DNA from: Anaeromassilibacillus senegalensis | Lineage (GTDB): Bacteria > Bacillota > Clostridia > Oscillospirales > Acutalibacteraceae | NCBI RefSeq assembly: GCF_001261775.1 | Contig: NZ_LN868538.1 | Location: forward strand, 372,001-436,000 | DNA length: 64,000 nt | Reading direction: 5' to 3' | Shown here: piece after piece, positions 53,178 to 61,420 of the stretch | Layout of the letters: every line of letters begins with the position of its first letter | How positions within the stretch are numbered: position 1 is the first letter of the stretch | Notes under the pieces: model-generated | What the model was told of the DNA's origin: nothing | What the model saw: only the letters and a program-made list of their open reading frames with translations | Databases searched by the model: none | Program-made: the position numbers and the translations under genes

Positions 53178-54698
53178 ATGAGTAAAGAAACGACCATTTG
53201 GATTGTCATCGCCATTTACGCCATCTTCATGCTGGCAATCGGCGTGATCAACTCCAAGAACAGCAACGGCGGCATGGCAAACTTCACCGTGGGCGGACGC
53301 AACGCGGGCGCGTGGATTTCCGCTCTTTCCTACGGCACCGCGTATTTTTCCGCGGTGATGTTCATCGGATACTCCGGCGGCTCCGGCTGGAACTTCGGCC
53401 TGTATGCCACACTGGTCGGCATCGGCAACGCTATTTTTGGCTCTCTGCTCGCCTGGATGGTTTTGGCTGGGCGCACCCGCGAGGTTACGCGCAGGCTGAA
53501 AATCAAATCCATGCCCCAGCTCTTCGAGATACGGTACCTAAGCAGCGGTATGAAAATCTTTTCCAGCGTTGTCATTTTCATCTTCCTACTTCCCTACTCC
53601 GCTTCTGTCTACAAGGGCCTGACCAGCGTCTGCTCCATTCTTCTGAACATCGATGAGCGCGTCTGCATGATCATGATTGCGGTCGCCTCCGCAGTGGTGC
53701 TGGTGCTGGGCGGTTACATGGCGACTCTCAAAGCCGATTTTGTACAGGGCATCGTGATGATGTTCGGCGTGACGGCGCTGCTGGCGATGGTCGTCATCTG
53801 CCCGCAGGTCGGGGGCCTCTCCGAGGGCTTCCAGCGCATGACTTCTTACATGAGCCAGAGCGGCATGACGCCCATGAGTACACAGAGCATCATCTCTCTG
53901 ATTGCAACCATCGTGATGACCAGCTTTGGCACCTGGGGCCTGCCGCAGATGATCCATAAGTATTACGGCATCCGCGACGCGCGGGAAGTCAAGCGCGGTA
54001 CGATCATCTCCACCCTTTTCGCCCTTCTGGTCGCGGGCGGTGGTTACTTCATCGGCTCTTTCTCGCACCTGTTCTTTGGCGACAGCATGCCTGCGGGCGG
54101 CAAGGACTACATCATTCCCAACATGCTGAACATGGCAGGGCTCCCGAATATCCTGATCGGCATCGTGCTGGTGCTCTTGATTTCGGCATCTGTCTCCACG
54201 CTCTCCAGCATCACGCTGACTGCGTGCTCCACCGTCTCCATGGACCTCATCAAGGGGAAATGGAAACCGAAAATGAGCGATTCCAACGTTGCAATGCTCA
54301 CCCGTATCCTGTGCCTGGTATTTGTGGTCGGTTCTTACATCGTGGCAAATTACCCGACGCCGATTCTGGAAATGATGTCGTATTCCTGGGGCATCATCTC
54401 CGGCTCGTTCCTTGCCCCGTACGCAATCGCGCTGTACTGGAAAGGGATCAACCGTGCCGGCGCCTGGGCCGGTATGATCGGCGGCTTCCTGACCGCGTTT
54501 GTGCCGGTCGCCATCTCCGGATTTACCACGCCGGACGGCCCGCTCTACGCGTGCCTGGCCATGATCGTTTCACTGGTGCTTTGCTTTGTGGTCAGCAAGA
54601 TCGCTTCTTCCGCCGGTTGGAAAAGCGGTGAAACCAACGATTTCTTCTACAACGGCACGGCAGAGGAATGGCGTCAAAAGCATGGATATGTAAAATAA
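53178..54698 (+). CDS. Sodium:solute symporter family protein
   Basis: The product has 506 residues and about 13 hydrophobic helices. The N-terminal segment NFTVGGRNAGAWISALSYGTAYFSAVMFIGYSG and the WGLPQMIHKYYGIRD segment are typical of the SSS/SGLT family (sugars, sialic acid, proline, pantothenate). It couples uptake to the sodium gradient. It lies directly downstream of the second large GH2 gene but has its own promoter and terminator, so it is a neighbour, not an operon partner. A released sugar or sugar acid is a reasonable but unproven substrate. Confidence 0.92.
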   Translation: MSKETTIWIVIAIYAIFMLAIGVINSKNSNGGMANFTVGGRNAGAWISALSYGTAYFSAVMFIGYSGGSGWNFGLYATLVGIGNAIFGSLLAWMVLAGRTREVTRRLKIKSMPQLFEIRYLSSGMKIFSSVVIFIFLLPYSASVYKGLTSVCSILLNIDERVCMIMIAVASAVVLVLGGYMATLKADFVQGIVMMFGVTALLAMVVICPQVGGLSEGFQRMTSYMSQSGMTPMSTQSIISLIATIVMTSFGTWGLPQMIHKYYGIRDAREVKRGTIISTLFALLVAGGGYFIGSFSHLFFGDSMPAGGKDYIIPNMLNMAGLPNILIGIVLVLLISASVSTLSSITLTACSTVSMDLIKGKWKPKMSDSNVAMLTRILCLVFVVGSYIVANYPTPILEMMSYSWGIISGSFLAPYAIALYWKGINRAGAWAGMIGGFLTAFVPVAISGFTTPDGPLYACLAMIVSLVLCFVVSKIASSAGWKSGETNDFFYNGTAEEWRQKHGYVK

Positions 54699-54711
54699 AC
54701 CGTCTTACCAA

Positions 54712-54747
54712 TGAGGGGCACAGAATATCTGTGTCCCTCATTTTTTG
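54712..54747 (+). terminator. Terminator after the symporter gene
   Basis: TGAGGGGCACAGA and TCTGTGTCCCTCA pair around a short AT loop, followed by TTTTTT. Confidence 0.9.
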
Positions 54748-54779
54748 TCGAACGATTTTAAAATGCACCCGTTTGTTTG

Positions 54780-54808
54780 TTGTCTTTTGTTCAAAAACTG
54801 CGTATAAT
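54780..54808 (+). promoter_or_regulatory. Promoter of the VanY-type carboxypeptidase gene
   Basis: TTGTCT (54780-54785), 17 bp, TATAAT (54803-54808). Confidence 0.72.
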
Positions 54809-54885
54809 AAGGGACAGTATGCAAGGAATCCATTGGTTAAACTGTATTATCTATAGAACAGGAACGAAAATACAGGAGGAAAGAC

Positions 54886-55698
54886 ATGCCAAAGACGTAT
54901 AGAGTCATCGCTCTGCGCAGACGCCGGATCAAGATTGTCCTGGGAGCAATCGCCGCGCTGGTATTGATCGGATTCGGTACAACCGCGTTATATAACAATC
55001 TGGCGGACGGCGCAGCTCAGTCCCGGGTCAATCCGGATATGCCCCCCACGGAATCGGTATCCGAATACATGCAGCAGTCTCCTGCCGGCGGTACAAGCCC
55101 ACAGACGCCCGATCCCCGTCTGGACGACTGGCGCTTACTGTTGGTTAATGAAGAAAATCCGCTTCCAAAAAATCATTCCATCGAAACCAAAGCGCTTCCC
55201 AACGGAAAGGAATTCGACGCGCGCGCATTCGACGCTTTGACCGCCCTGCTGGAAGCCGGCAACAGCTCGGGGCTGGACCTGATGGTCTGTTCCGGTTACC
55301 GGACAATTGAAAAGCAAACCAATTTGTTTGAAGAAGAAATGGCCAAATACGAAAACCAGGGCTACTCCTATGAGGAAGCCTATGACGCGGCAAAGACCAC
55401 CGTGGCTGTACCGGGCACCAGCGAACACAATCTGGGGCTTGCGGCGGATATCTGCGCCGTCGACCATCAAACACTGGACAGCGACTTTGCCGATACGCCG
55501 GAGGGCAAATGGCTGAAAAAGAACGCCGCGCAGTTCGGCTTTATCCAGCGCTATCCGGACGGCAAACAGGACGTCACCGGCATCATTTTTGAACCTTGGC
55601 ATTACCGGTATGTCGGCAAGGAAAACGCGGAGGAAATCAATCGTTTGGGCATGTGTCTGGAGGAATACATTGAATACCTGCAGGGGCCCCTCTCTTAA
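54886..55698 (+). CDS. D-alanyl-D-alanine carboxypeptidase, VanY/M15B family
   Basis: The product has 270 residues, with CAGGAGGAAAGAC upstream of the ATG. A membrane anchor (about residues 17-38) is followed by a Ser/Pro linker and an extracytoplasmic peptidase domain. The M15 blocks are VCSGYRTIEKQ near residue 134, PGTSEHNLGLAADIC (zinc His and Asp) near 180 and FEPWHYRYVG (catalytic Glu and zinc His) near 240. It trims the terminal D-Ala from peptidoglycan stems. It has its own promoter and terminator and lies just ahead of the putative D-aspartate cross-bridge genes, in line with a cell-wall cluster. Confidence 0.93.
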   Translation: MPKTYRVIALRRRRIKIVLGAIAALVLIGFGTTALYNNLADGAAQSRVNPDMPPTESVSEYMQQSPAGGTSPQTPDPRLDDWRLLLVNEENPLPKNHSIETKALPNGKEFDARAFDALTALLEAGNSSGLDLMVCSGYRTIEKQTNLFEEEMAKYENQGYSYEEAYDAAKTTVAVPGTSEHNLGLAADICAVDHQTLDSDFADTPEGKWLKKNAAQFGFIQRYPDGKQDVTGIIFEPWHYRYVGKENAEEINRLGMCLEEYIEYLQGPLS

Positions 55699-55709
55699 AA
55701 GCATCGACC

Positions 55710-55744
55710 GGGCGGCTGGGAATTTTCCCGCCGCCCTTTTTATT
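55710..55744 (+). terminator. Terminator after the carboxypeptidase gene
   Basis: GGGCGG..GGGAA pairs with TTCCC..CCGCCC (55710-55736, small internal loop), followed by TTTTTATTT. Confidence 0.83.
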
Positions 55745-55781
55745 TGATACGCTTCCATGCCCGTAATCCGGGAATCTATTA

Positions 55782-55810
55782 TTGTCATTCCCTGGTAAAG
55801 ATAGTATAAT
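55782..55810 (+). promoter_or_regulatory. Promoter of the ligase-racemase-asparagine synthetase cluster
   Basis: TTGTCA (55782-55787), 17 bp, TATAAT (55805-55810): close to consensus, about 120 bp ahead of the first gene. Confidence 0.78.
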
Positions 55811-55928
55811 AATCAAATATAGCGGCCGGATTTTCGGTATGGCAGAGGTCCGGCCGGCCCATACTGAAAAGAGAACCGTGCGGATTGCATGCAGCCCGCA
55901 CGCCCGATAAAGAAAAGAGGAAATTTGG

Positions 55929-57155
55929 ATGAGTCAACCCGATTTTCTGCCGGTACTGCTTGGCAGCGATGTAAACGTCTACGGCATGGCGCGTTCGTTT
56001 CACGAAGCCTACGGCATCAAGAGTGTCGCTGTGGGAAAGGGCCGTTTAAACGCGACCTCCAACAGCAAGATTGTCACGGTGGAGTGCGTGGAACCCAATT
56101 TGGAGGACGATACCGTTTTCTGTAAAACGCTGATTGCCTTCGCGGGCCGTTATCCGGACCGGACGCTTCTGCTGGTCCCCTGCGGCGACAATTACATTAA
56201 ACTGCTGGTGCGCAATCAGGACAAGCTGCGCCCTTATTACCGTTTTGAATGCATTGACGAAGCACTTCTGATGCGATTGAGCATCAAGGAGAGCTTTTAT
56301 CAGGTCTGTGAAGAGCATGGTTTCGCGTTTCCCAAAACCACGGCCTGCACCTATGAGAATTACAAGGAAATTCAGCTTCCCTTCAACTTCCCGGTGATCA
56401 TTAAACCCAGCAACTCCGTGGCCTATTGGAACTGCCACTTCCCGTATAAAAAGAAGGTGTTTGTCGCCAACAACCAACAGGAATTCACCGACATTCTGAA
56501 CGCCATCTACAGTTCCTCCTATCAGGACCACCTGATCCTGCAGGAATACATCCCCGGTGACGACAGCAACATGCGCGTAATGAACTGCTACAGCGGACGC
56601 GATAAAAAGGTAAAACTCATCGCGCTGGGGCACGCCCTGCTGGAGGAGCATTCTCCGGAAGGCATTGGCAGCTACGCCGCGATCATCAGCACCTGCGACC
56701 GGGAGCTGGCGGAACGCATGAAGCGTTTTCTGGAAGACATCGGCTACATTGGCTTCGCCAATTTTGATATGAAGTACGACCCACGCGACAAACAGTACAA
56801 GCTGTTTGAGATGAACCTGCGGCAGGGCCGCAGCAGCTTTTATGTGACCGCCGCCGGATACAACCTCGCCAAATGGCTGGTTGACGACGTGATCGAACAG
56901 AAGAATATGGAGCTTACCGTCGCCACCAATGAAGTACTTTGGAGCATCATCCCCAAAGATGTTATTTTTCAATATGTCAAAGACGCGTCATTAAAGGAAA
57001 AGGCGCGCAACCTCATTAAAGAGGGGAAATACTGCCAGTCCATGCAGTATAAACCGGACTGGAGTCCAAAGCATGCGCTGTCCTTCTTCCTGAACCAGAT
57101 GAACTACCGCAAAAAGTACAAGAAATACTTTGGCAATAAGGGGCTGCACGAATGA
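55929..57155 (+). CDS. ATP-grasp ligase, candidate peptidoglycan D-aspartate ligase
   Basis: The product has 408 residues; an AAAGAGGAAATTTGG ribosome binding site precedes the ATG. The fold is that of an ATP-grasp enzyme: N-terminal alpha/beta domain (LLGSDVNVYGMARSFHEAYG), ATP-binding segments with FPVIIKPSNSVAYW near residue 155 and LILQEYIPGDDSNMRV near 207, and the metal/phosphate end FANFDMKYD and LFEMNLRQGRSS near 275-300. Length and layout fit the Enterococcus faecium D-aspartate ligase (Asl) class, which adds D-Asp to the stem lysine. It overlaps the racemase gene by 4 bp and asparagine synthetase follows. A different amino-acid ligase is possible; the context is the main argument. 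Confidence 0.72.
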   Translation: MSQPDFLPVLLGSDVNVYGMARSFHEAYGIKSVAVGKGRLNATSNSKIVTVECVEPNLEDDTVFCKTLIAFAGRYPDRTLLLVPCGDNYIKLLVRNQDKLRPYYRFECIDEALLMRLSIKESFYQVCEEHGFAFPKTTACTYENYKEIQLPFNFPVIIKPSNSVAYWNCHFPYKKKVFVANNQQEFTDILNAIYSSSYQDHLILQEYIPGDDSNMRVMNCYSGRDKKVKLIALGHALLEEHSPEGIGSYAAIISTCDRELAERMKRFLEDIGYIGFANFDMKYDPRDKQYKLFEMNLRQGRSSFYVTAAGYNLAKWLVDDVIEQKNMELTVATNEVLWSIIPKDVIFQYVKDASLKEKARNLIKEGKYCQSMQYKPDWSPKHALSFFLNQMNYRKKYKKYFGNKGLHE

Positions 57156-57874
57156 AGACACTGGGAGTGATCGGCGGACTTGGCCCGATGGCAACCGCCT
57201 ATTTTCTGCGCCGCATTGTGGAGATGACGGACGCGCAAACCGATCAGGAGCATCTGGACGCGATCGTGTTTAACCGGCCCTCCATTCCGGATCGGACGGC
57301 CTACATTCTGGATCATGCCAAGCCCTCTCCCCTTGTGCCCATCGTTGAAGCGGCGCAAAAACTGGAAGCTTTAGGGGCCTGCTGTATTGCAATCCCCTGC
57401 ATCACCTCCCACGCGCTGTATGAAGATTTTTCCGCGGCGGTGCGGATTCCTTTCCTGCACGCTTTGCGGGAAACCGCGCTGCACCTCAGGGAAAACGGCG
57501 TAAAGACCGCCGGCATTCTGGCGACCACCGGCACTGTGCGCGCCGGGCTGTTTCAGTATGCACTGGCAGAACAGGGAATCGGATGCGTTTTGCCGGACGA
57601 AACCAACCAGCAGCGTGTCATGCAATTGATTTACGACGACTGTAAAGCGGGCCGCCCCGTCGAGCTGGACAAGTTTCATGCTGCCGCCAGCGCGGTACAA
57701 AAGCAGGGTGCGGAATGCGTCATTTTGGGCTGTACGGAGCTTTCGCTCATTAAGCGGGATTATCCCGTTGGCCCGGGTGTGTTGGATACACTGGATGTAT
57801 TAGCGCGTGCCGGCATCCTGCGCTGTGAAAAACCGCTTCGTCCCGCATACGATACTTTAATTACGAAAGAATAA
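57152..57874 (+). CDS. Asp/Glu-family amino-acid racemase, candidate aspartate racemase
   Basis: The product has 240 residues and its ATG overlaps the ligase stop (ATGA). MKTLGVIGGLGPMATAYFLR is the classical N-terminus. The two catalytic cysteines are Cys83 (IPCITSH) and Cys194 (LGCTELSLI). The first block is usually PCNTxH; here Ile replaces the Asn, an oddity for this family. The enzyme would supply D-aspartate to the ligase directly upstream, as Racfm does in E. faecium. The substrate is inferred from context. Confidence 0.85.
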   Translation: MKTLGVIGGLGPMATAYFLRRIVEMTDAQTDQEHLDAIVFNRPSIPDRTAYILDHAKPSPLVPIVEAAQKLEALGACCIAIPCITSHALYEDFSAAVRIPFLHALRETALHLRENGVKTAGILATTGTVRAGLFQYALAEQGIGCVLPDETNQQRVMQLIYDDCKAGRPVELDKFHAAASAVQKQGAECVILGCTELSLIKRDYPVGPGVLDTLDVLARAGILRCEKPLRPAYDTLITKE

Positions 57875-57902
57875 ACTGCCCAACGACAAGGAGGGACTGC
57901 CC

Positions 57903-59765
57903 ATGTGTGGCTTTGTAGGATTTTTTACAAACGGATACGGCGGCGACCGCAACGCAGTCATTCGTGCAATGGCGGACCGTATCCGGCACCGCGGACCGGA
58001 TCAGGACGACTATTATGTGGACGACGACGTCGCACTCGGCTTTCGCCGTCTGAGTATCATCGACCTGTCCGGCGGTTCCCAGCCCATTCTCAACGAGGAC
58101 GGTACGATGGCGCTGGTCTTCAACGGAGAAATTTACAATTTCCAGGAGCTGCGCAAAGACCTGGTTGAAAAGGGCCATATCTTTAAAACCGCCACGGATT
58201 CCGAAGTCCTGCTGCACGGCTACGAGCAGTACGGCGCAGACTTTTTACAGAAGCTGCGCGGTATGTACGCGTTCGTCATCTGGGACAGCAAGGCAAAAAA
58301 GCTGTTCGGCGCGCGCGACATCTTCGGTATTAAGCCGTTTTATTACTATCACAAAGACGGCGATTTCCTGTTCGGTTCCGAAGTCAAGAGCTTTTTGGAA
58401 CATCCCGCCTTCAAGCCGGAGCTGAACGAAGAACGCCTGCCGGAGTACATGTGTTATTCCTATATCCCGGACGAAGAAACCATGTTCCGCAATGTTTATA
58501 AGCTCTTGGGCGGACATTATTTTGAATACCAGAACGGCAAAATGACCATTCAAAAATATTACGACATTCACTACCAGATCGACGAATCCAAAACGCTGGA
58601 GGAATGGGAACAGCGTATCACGGAGGAATTCACCAAAAGCGTGGAGGCCCACCAGATCAGCGACGTGGAAGTCGGCTGCTTCCTTTCCAGCGGCGTGGAT
58701 TCCAGCTACGTGGTGAAAGAGGTTTCCAAAGTGACCAAGGACGTCAAAACCTTCTCCGTCGGCTATGAAGAGGAAAAATACAGCGAACTGCCTTATGCGC
58801 AGGATTTTTCCAAAACCGTCGGCGTACAAAATATCAGCAATAAGGTCAGCGCGGACGAGTTCTTTGAAGCCAACAAGGAAATCCAGTATTACATGGACGA
58901 GCCGCTGCCAAATCCTTCTGAAGTACCGCTGTATTTTCTGGCACAGAACGCCCGAAAATACGTGAAAGTGGTTCTTTCCGGCGAAGGCGCGGATGAACTG
59001 TTCGGCGGCTATCCGATGTATTTGGCCGGTATGCACTTTGAATCGTACCGGAAGGTTCCCGCGGGCCTGCGCCGCGCCGCTGCTTCCGCCGCAAAAAAGC
59101 TGCCGGGCTTTAAGGGAAAAAATTTCCTTGTGCGTGGCGGCATGGAACCCTATCAGCGCTTTATGCGCAGCAATTTTGTCTTCACCTACGGCGACGTCAA
59201 CCGCTATCTGAAAAAAGACTACCACCAGAAGAATCCGGTTGACTATGCGAAGCCGTATTTTGATAAGGTCAAAGATTTGGACGAGCCAAGCCAGCTGCAA
59301 TATGTGGACATCCATACCTGGATGCTGTTCGACATCCTGCAAAAGGCCGACCGTATGAGCATGGCAAACTCTCTGGAACTGCGCGTGCCGTTCCTGGACA
59401 AAAAGATGCTGGAGCTGGCGATGCAGATTCCCTCCCGGTATCGCGTGCACGGAGACGTCACCAAGGTTGCGCTGCGCGGCGCGGCGATCAAACAGCTGCC
59501 GGAACGCACCGCCAATAAAAAGAAACTGGGCTTCCCTGTCCCGCTGAACGACTGGCTGCGCATGGACAAATACTACAACATGGTGAGGGAAAAATTCGAG
59601 GGGCCCGTGGCTGCGATGTTTTTTAATCAGGAGGCCATTATGGAGCTTCTCAACGACCACAAGGCGGGTAAAGCCGCCAATATGCAGCGCATCTGGTCCG
59701 TCTATTCCTTCATCCTGTGGTACGAGCAGTTTTTTCAGCTCCAGCCCGCCAAAGCGCGGAAGTAA
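57903..59765 (+). CDS. asnB: Asparagine synthetase, glutamine-hydrolysing
   Basis: The product has 620 residues, with AAGGAGG 8 bases before the ATG. The N-terminal glutaminase domain starts with the nucleophile Cys2 (MCGFVGFF) and includes the LSIIDLSGGSQP and FNGEIYNFQELR blocks. The synthetase domain has the PP-loop FLSSGVDSSYV near residue 265 and SGEGADELFGGYP near 360. It makes asparagine or, in the AsnH-like branch, amidates D-Asp in the peptidoglycan cross-bridge. It lies 28 bp after the racemase gene, in the same direction, which favours the latter role here. Biosynthesis of free Asn remains possible. Confidence 0.92.
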   Translation: MCGFVGFFTNGYGGDRNAVIRAMADRIRHRGPDQDDYYVDDDVALGFRRLSIIDLSGGSQPILNEDGTMALVFNGEIYNFQELRKDLVEKGHIFKTATDSEVLLHGYEQYGADFLQKLRGMYAFVIWDSKAKKLFGARDIFGIKPFYYYHKDGDFLFGSEVKSFLEHPAFKPELNEERLPEYMCYSYIPDEETMFRNVYKLLGGHYFEYQNGKMTIQKYYDIHYQIDESKTLEEWEQRITEEFTKSVEAHQISDVEVGCFLSSGVDSSYVVKEVSKVTKDVKTFSVGYEEEKYSELPYAQDFSKTVGVQNISNKVSADEFFEANKEIQYYMDEPLPNPSEVPLYFLAQNARKYVKVVLSGEGADELFGGYPMYLAGMHFESYRKVPAGLRRAAASAAKKLPGFKGKNFLVRGGMEPYQRFMRSNFVFTYGDVNRYLKKDYHQKNPVDYAKPYFDKVKDLDEPSQLQYVDIHTWMLFDILQKADRMSMANSLELRVPFLDKKMLELAMQIPSRYRVHGDVTKVALRGAAIKQLPERTANKKKLGFPVPLNDWLRMDKYYNMVREKFEGPVAAMFFNQEAIMELLNDHKAGKAANMQRIWSVYSFILWYEQFFQLQPAKARK

Positions 59766-59833
59766 TGCAAGCCGTTTCTTTCACGCGTCCCACCAGTACG
59801 ACATGAACGACTAAAAGCCAAAAAGGAAAATAT

Positions 59834-60679
59834 ATGGGTGTTCTGATTGAAATTGGAATTGTTCTCGCGGCACTCGCATTTTTTACCGCCGCCTTTTGGC
59901 AGGGCCTGACCGTCAGGCCCTATTCTATTGAAACAAAAAAGGTTTCCGCCGCCGTGCGTTTGGCTGTTTTGACAGACCTGCACAGCAGTCGGTACGGCAA
60001 CAAGCAGGAAACGCTGATCCACGCCATTCAGGAGCAGAATCCAGACCTTGTTTTATTCGCCGGGGATATTGCAGACGACAAACTGCCGCACGACAACACC
60101 AAACTGCTCCTTGCGGCGATTGGAAACCGCTATCCCTGTTATTATGTAACGGGAAACCACGAGATCCGCACCGGCGAAGTGGAAAAAATCAAAGAGATGT
60201 TCCGTTCCTATGGCGTCATCGTTTTGGAAGGCGCCGCGGAAACCGTAATGTTAAATCAACAGCCGCTCCGCATCTGTGGCGTCGACGATCCAAGCGGCTT
60301 CAGTCTTCGCAAGGATCGCATTGCCGCCGGTTGGAAAAAGCAATTTCAAGCTTGCCAGGCGGCTGCGGGGGATGGCGTCTACACCGTACTGCTGTCGCAT
60401 CATCCGGAGTTGACTGCGTACTATCGGGACAGCGGTTTCGACCTGGTTCTGGCCGGTCACGCGCACGGCGGACAGGTACGCATCCCCGGCATCCTGAACG
60501 GCCTGTTCGCCCCGCATCAGGGGATTTTTCCCGCCTATGCGGGCGGGCGCTACCAGCTGGGCGGTACGACGCTGATCGTCAGCCGCGGGCTCTGCCGGAA
60601 TCACCGGCCGCGCGTCTTTAACCCGCCGGAACTCGTGATTGTCGATTTGCTGCCGGCCTCCGAGAAAAAAGGCGCGTAG
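59834..60679 (+). CDS. Membrane-anchored metallophosphoesterase (YaeI-like)
   Basis: The product has 281 residues. One N-terminal transmembrane helix (about 3-23) is followed by a calcineurin-like phosphoesterase domain with the five metal blocks TDLHSSRYG, FAGDIADD, GNHEI, LSHHPE and GHAHGGQ. Relatives cleave phosphodiesters or UDP-linked lipids at the membrane. It follows asnB by 68 bp on the same strand and may be part of the same transcript. The ribosome binding site (AAAAGGAAAATAT) is moderate. Confidence 0.9.
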   Translation: MGVLIEIGIVLAALAFFTAAFWQGLTVRPYSIETKKVSAAVRLAVLTDLHSSRYGNKQETLIHAIQEQNPDLVLFAGDIADDKLPHDNTKLLLAAIGNRYPCYYVTGNHEIRTGEVEKIKEMFRSYGVIVLEGAAETVMLNQQPLRICGVDDPSGFSLRKDRIAAGWKKQFQACQAAAGDGVYTVLLSHHPELTAYYRDSGFDLVLAGHAHGGQVRIPGILNGLFAPHQGIFPAYAGGRYQLGGTTLIVSRGLCRNHRPRVFNPPELVIVDLLPASEKKGA

Positions 60680-60755
60680 GGTAACGGGGGCAGAACAGAG
60701 CTTTTTAAAGCGCGCTGTCAAAACAACGATGATTCGGTAAACTTCATACTATTGC

Positions 60756-60794
60756 AAAAACGGGCTGCCAGCTTTTTATACTGGCAGCCCGTTC
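60756..60794 (-). terminator. Terminator of the minus-strand block ending at 60809
   Basis: AACGGGCTGCCAG and its complement flank an AT-rich 9-base loop. On the minus strand the stem is followed by TTTTTGC; the plus strand has a weaker tail. Confidence 0.87.
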
Positions 60795-60808
60795 GCTGAT
60801 TTCCGCTC

Positions 60809-61399
60809 TTATTTCTGCAAATAGCCTTTTTCAATGCTCTCCTGAATCATCCGGTCCACAAACGGCCATACTTCCGGCATACCGATCCGGATCATGTCCA
60901 TTCGTTTATAAACCTGCTCGCTCTTTACATCGCCTAATGCCCAGGTATGCCCCTGCGTCAGATAATTGTTGAGGAAGGGTTGAAGCCGGTCGATTGCCGC
61001 GGCAAATTGCGCGTCCGGCGTCTCTGCCCGGTCAAATTCCTCCCACAGCATGCGAAGCTCTGCCGATTGGTCTGCCGGCAATAGCGTGAACAACCGGTCC
61101 GCCGCTTCCTGTTCGCGCTGTTCCTTATCCAGATACCCCTGTTCATCATACGCAAAGGTATCGCCTGCATAGACCTCCACCAGATCATGCACCAATGCCA
61201 TGCGCATCACACGCTCACAGCTGACGTTTTCCGGCGCATATTCCAGCAGCAGCATCGCCATCAGGGCAAAGTGCCAGGAGTGCTCCGCATCCGATTCCCG
61301 GCGGGTTTTATCGATCAGAATCGTGCGCCGGTAGACGCTTTTCATCTTGTCGACCTCCACCAAAAATCGCAGCTGCTGTTCCAACCTGCCTGTATCCAT
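60809..61399 (-). CDS. HD-domain hydrolase (5'-deoxynucleotidase-like)
   Basis: The ATG at 61399 (AAGGAG 11 bases upstream) gives 196 residues; a GTG at 61411 abuts the ribosome binding site. SDAEHSWHFALMAMLL near residue 40 and MALVHDLVEVYAGDTF near 70 supply the metal-binding His and His-Asp pair of the HD superfamily. The family includes YfbR-type nucleotidases that clean up dNMPs. It is the last gene of a minus-strand group with the zinc-ribbon protein and the metal repressor. Confidence 0.88.
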   Translation of the reverse strand: MDTGRLEQQLRFLVEVDKMKSVYRRTILIDKTRRESDAEHSWHFALMAMLLLEYAPENVSCERVMRMALVHDLVEVYAGDTFAYDEQGYLDKEQREQEAADRLFTLLPADQSAELRMLWEEFDRAETPDAQFAAAIDRLQPFLNNYLTQGHTWALGDVKSEQVYKRMDMIRIGMPEVWPFVDRMIQESIEKGYLQK

Positions 61400-61420
61400 T
61401 TTCAGATGCACTCCTTCCTT

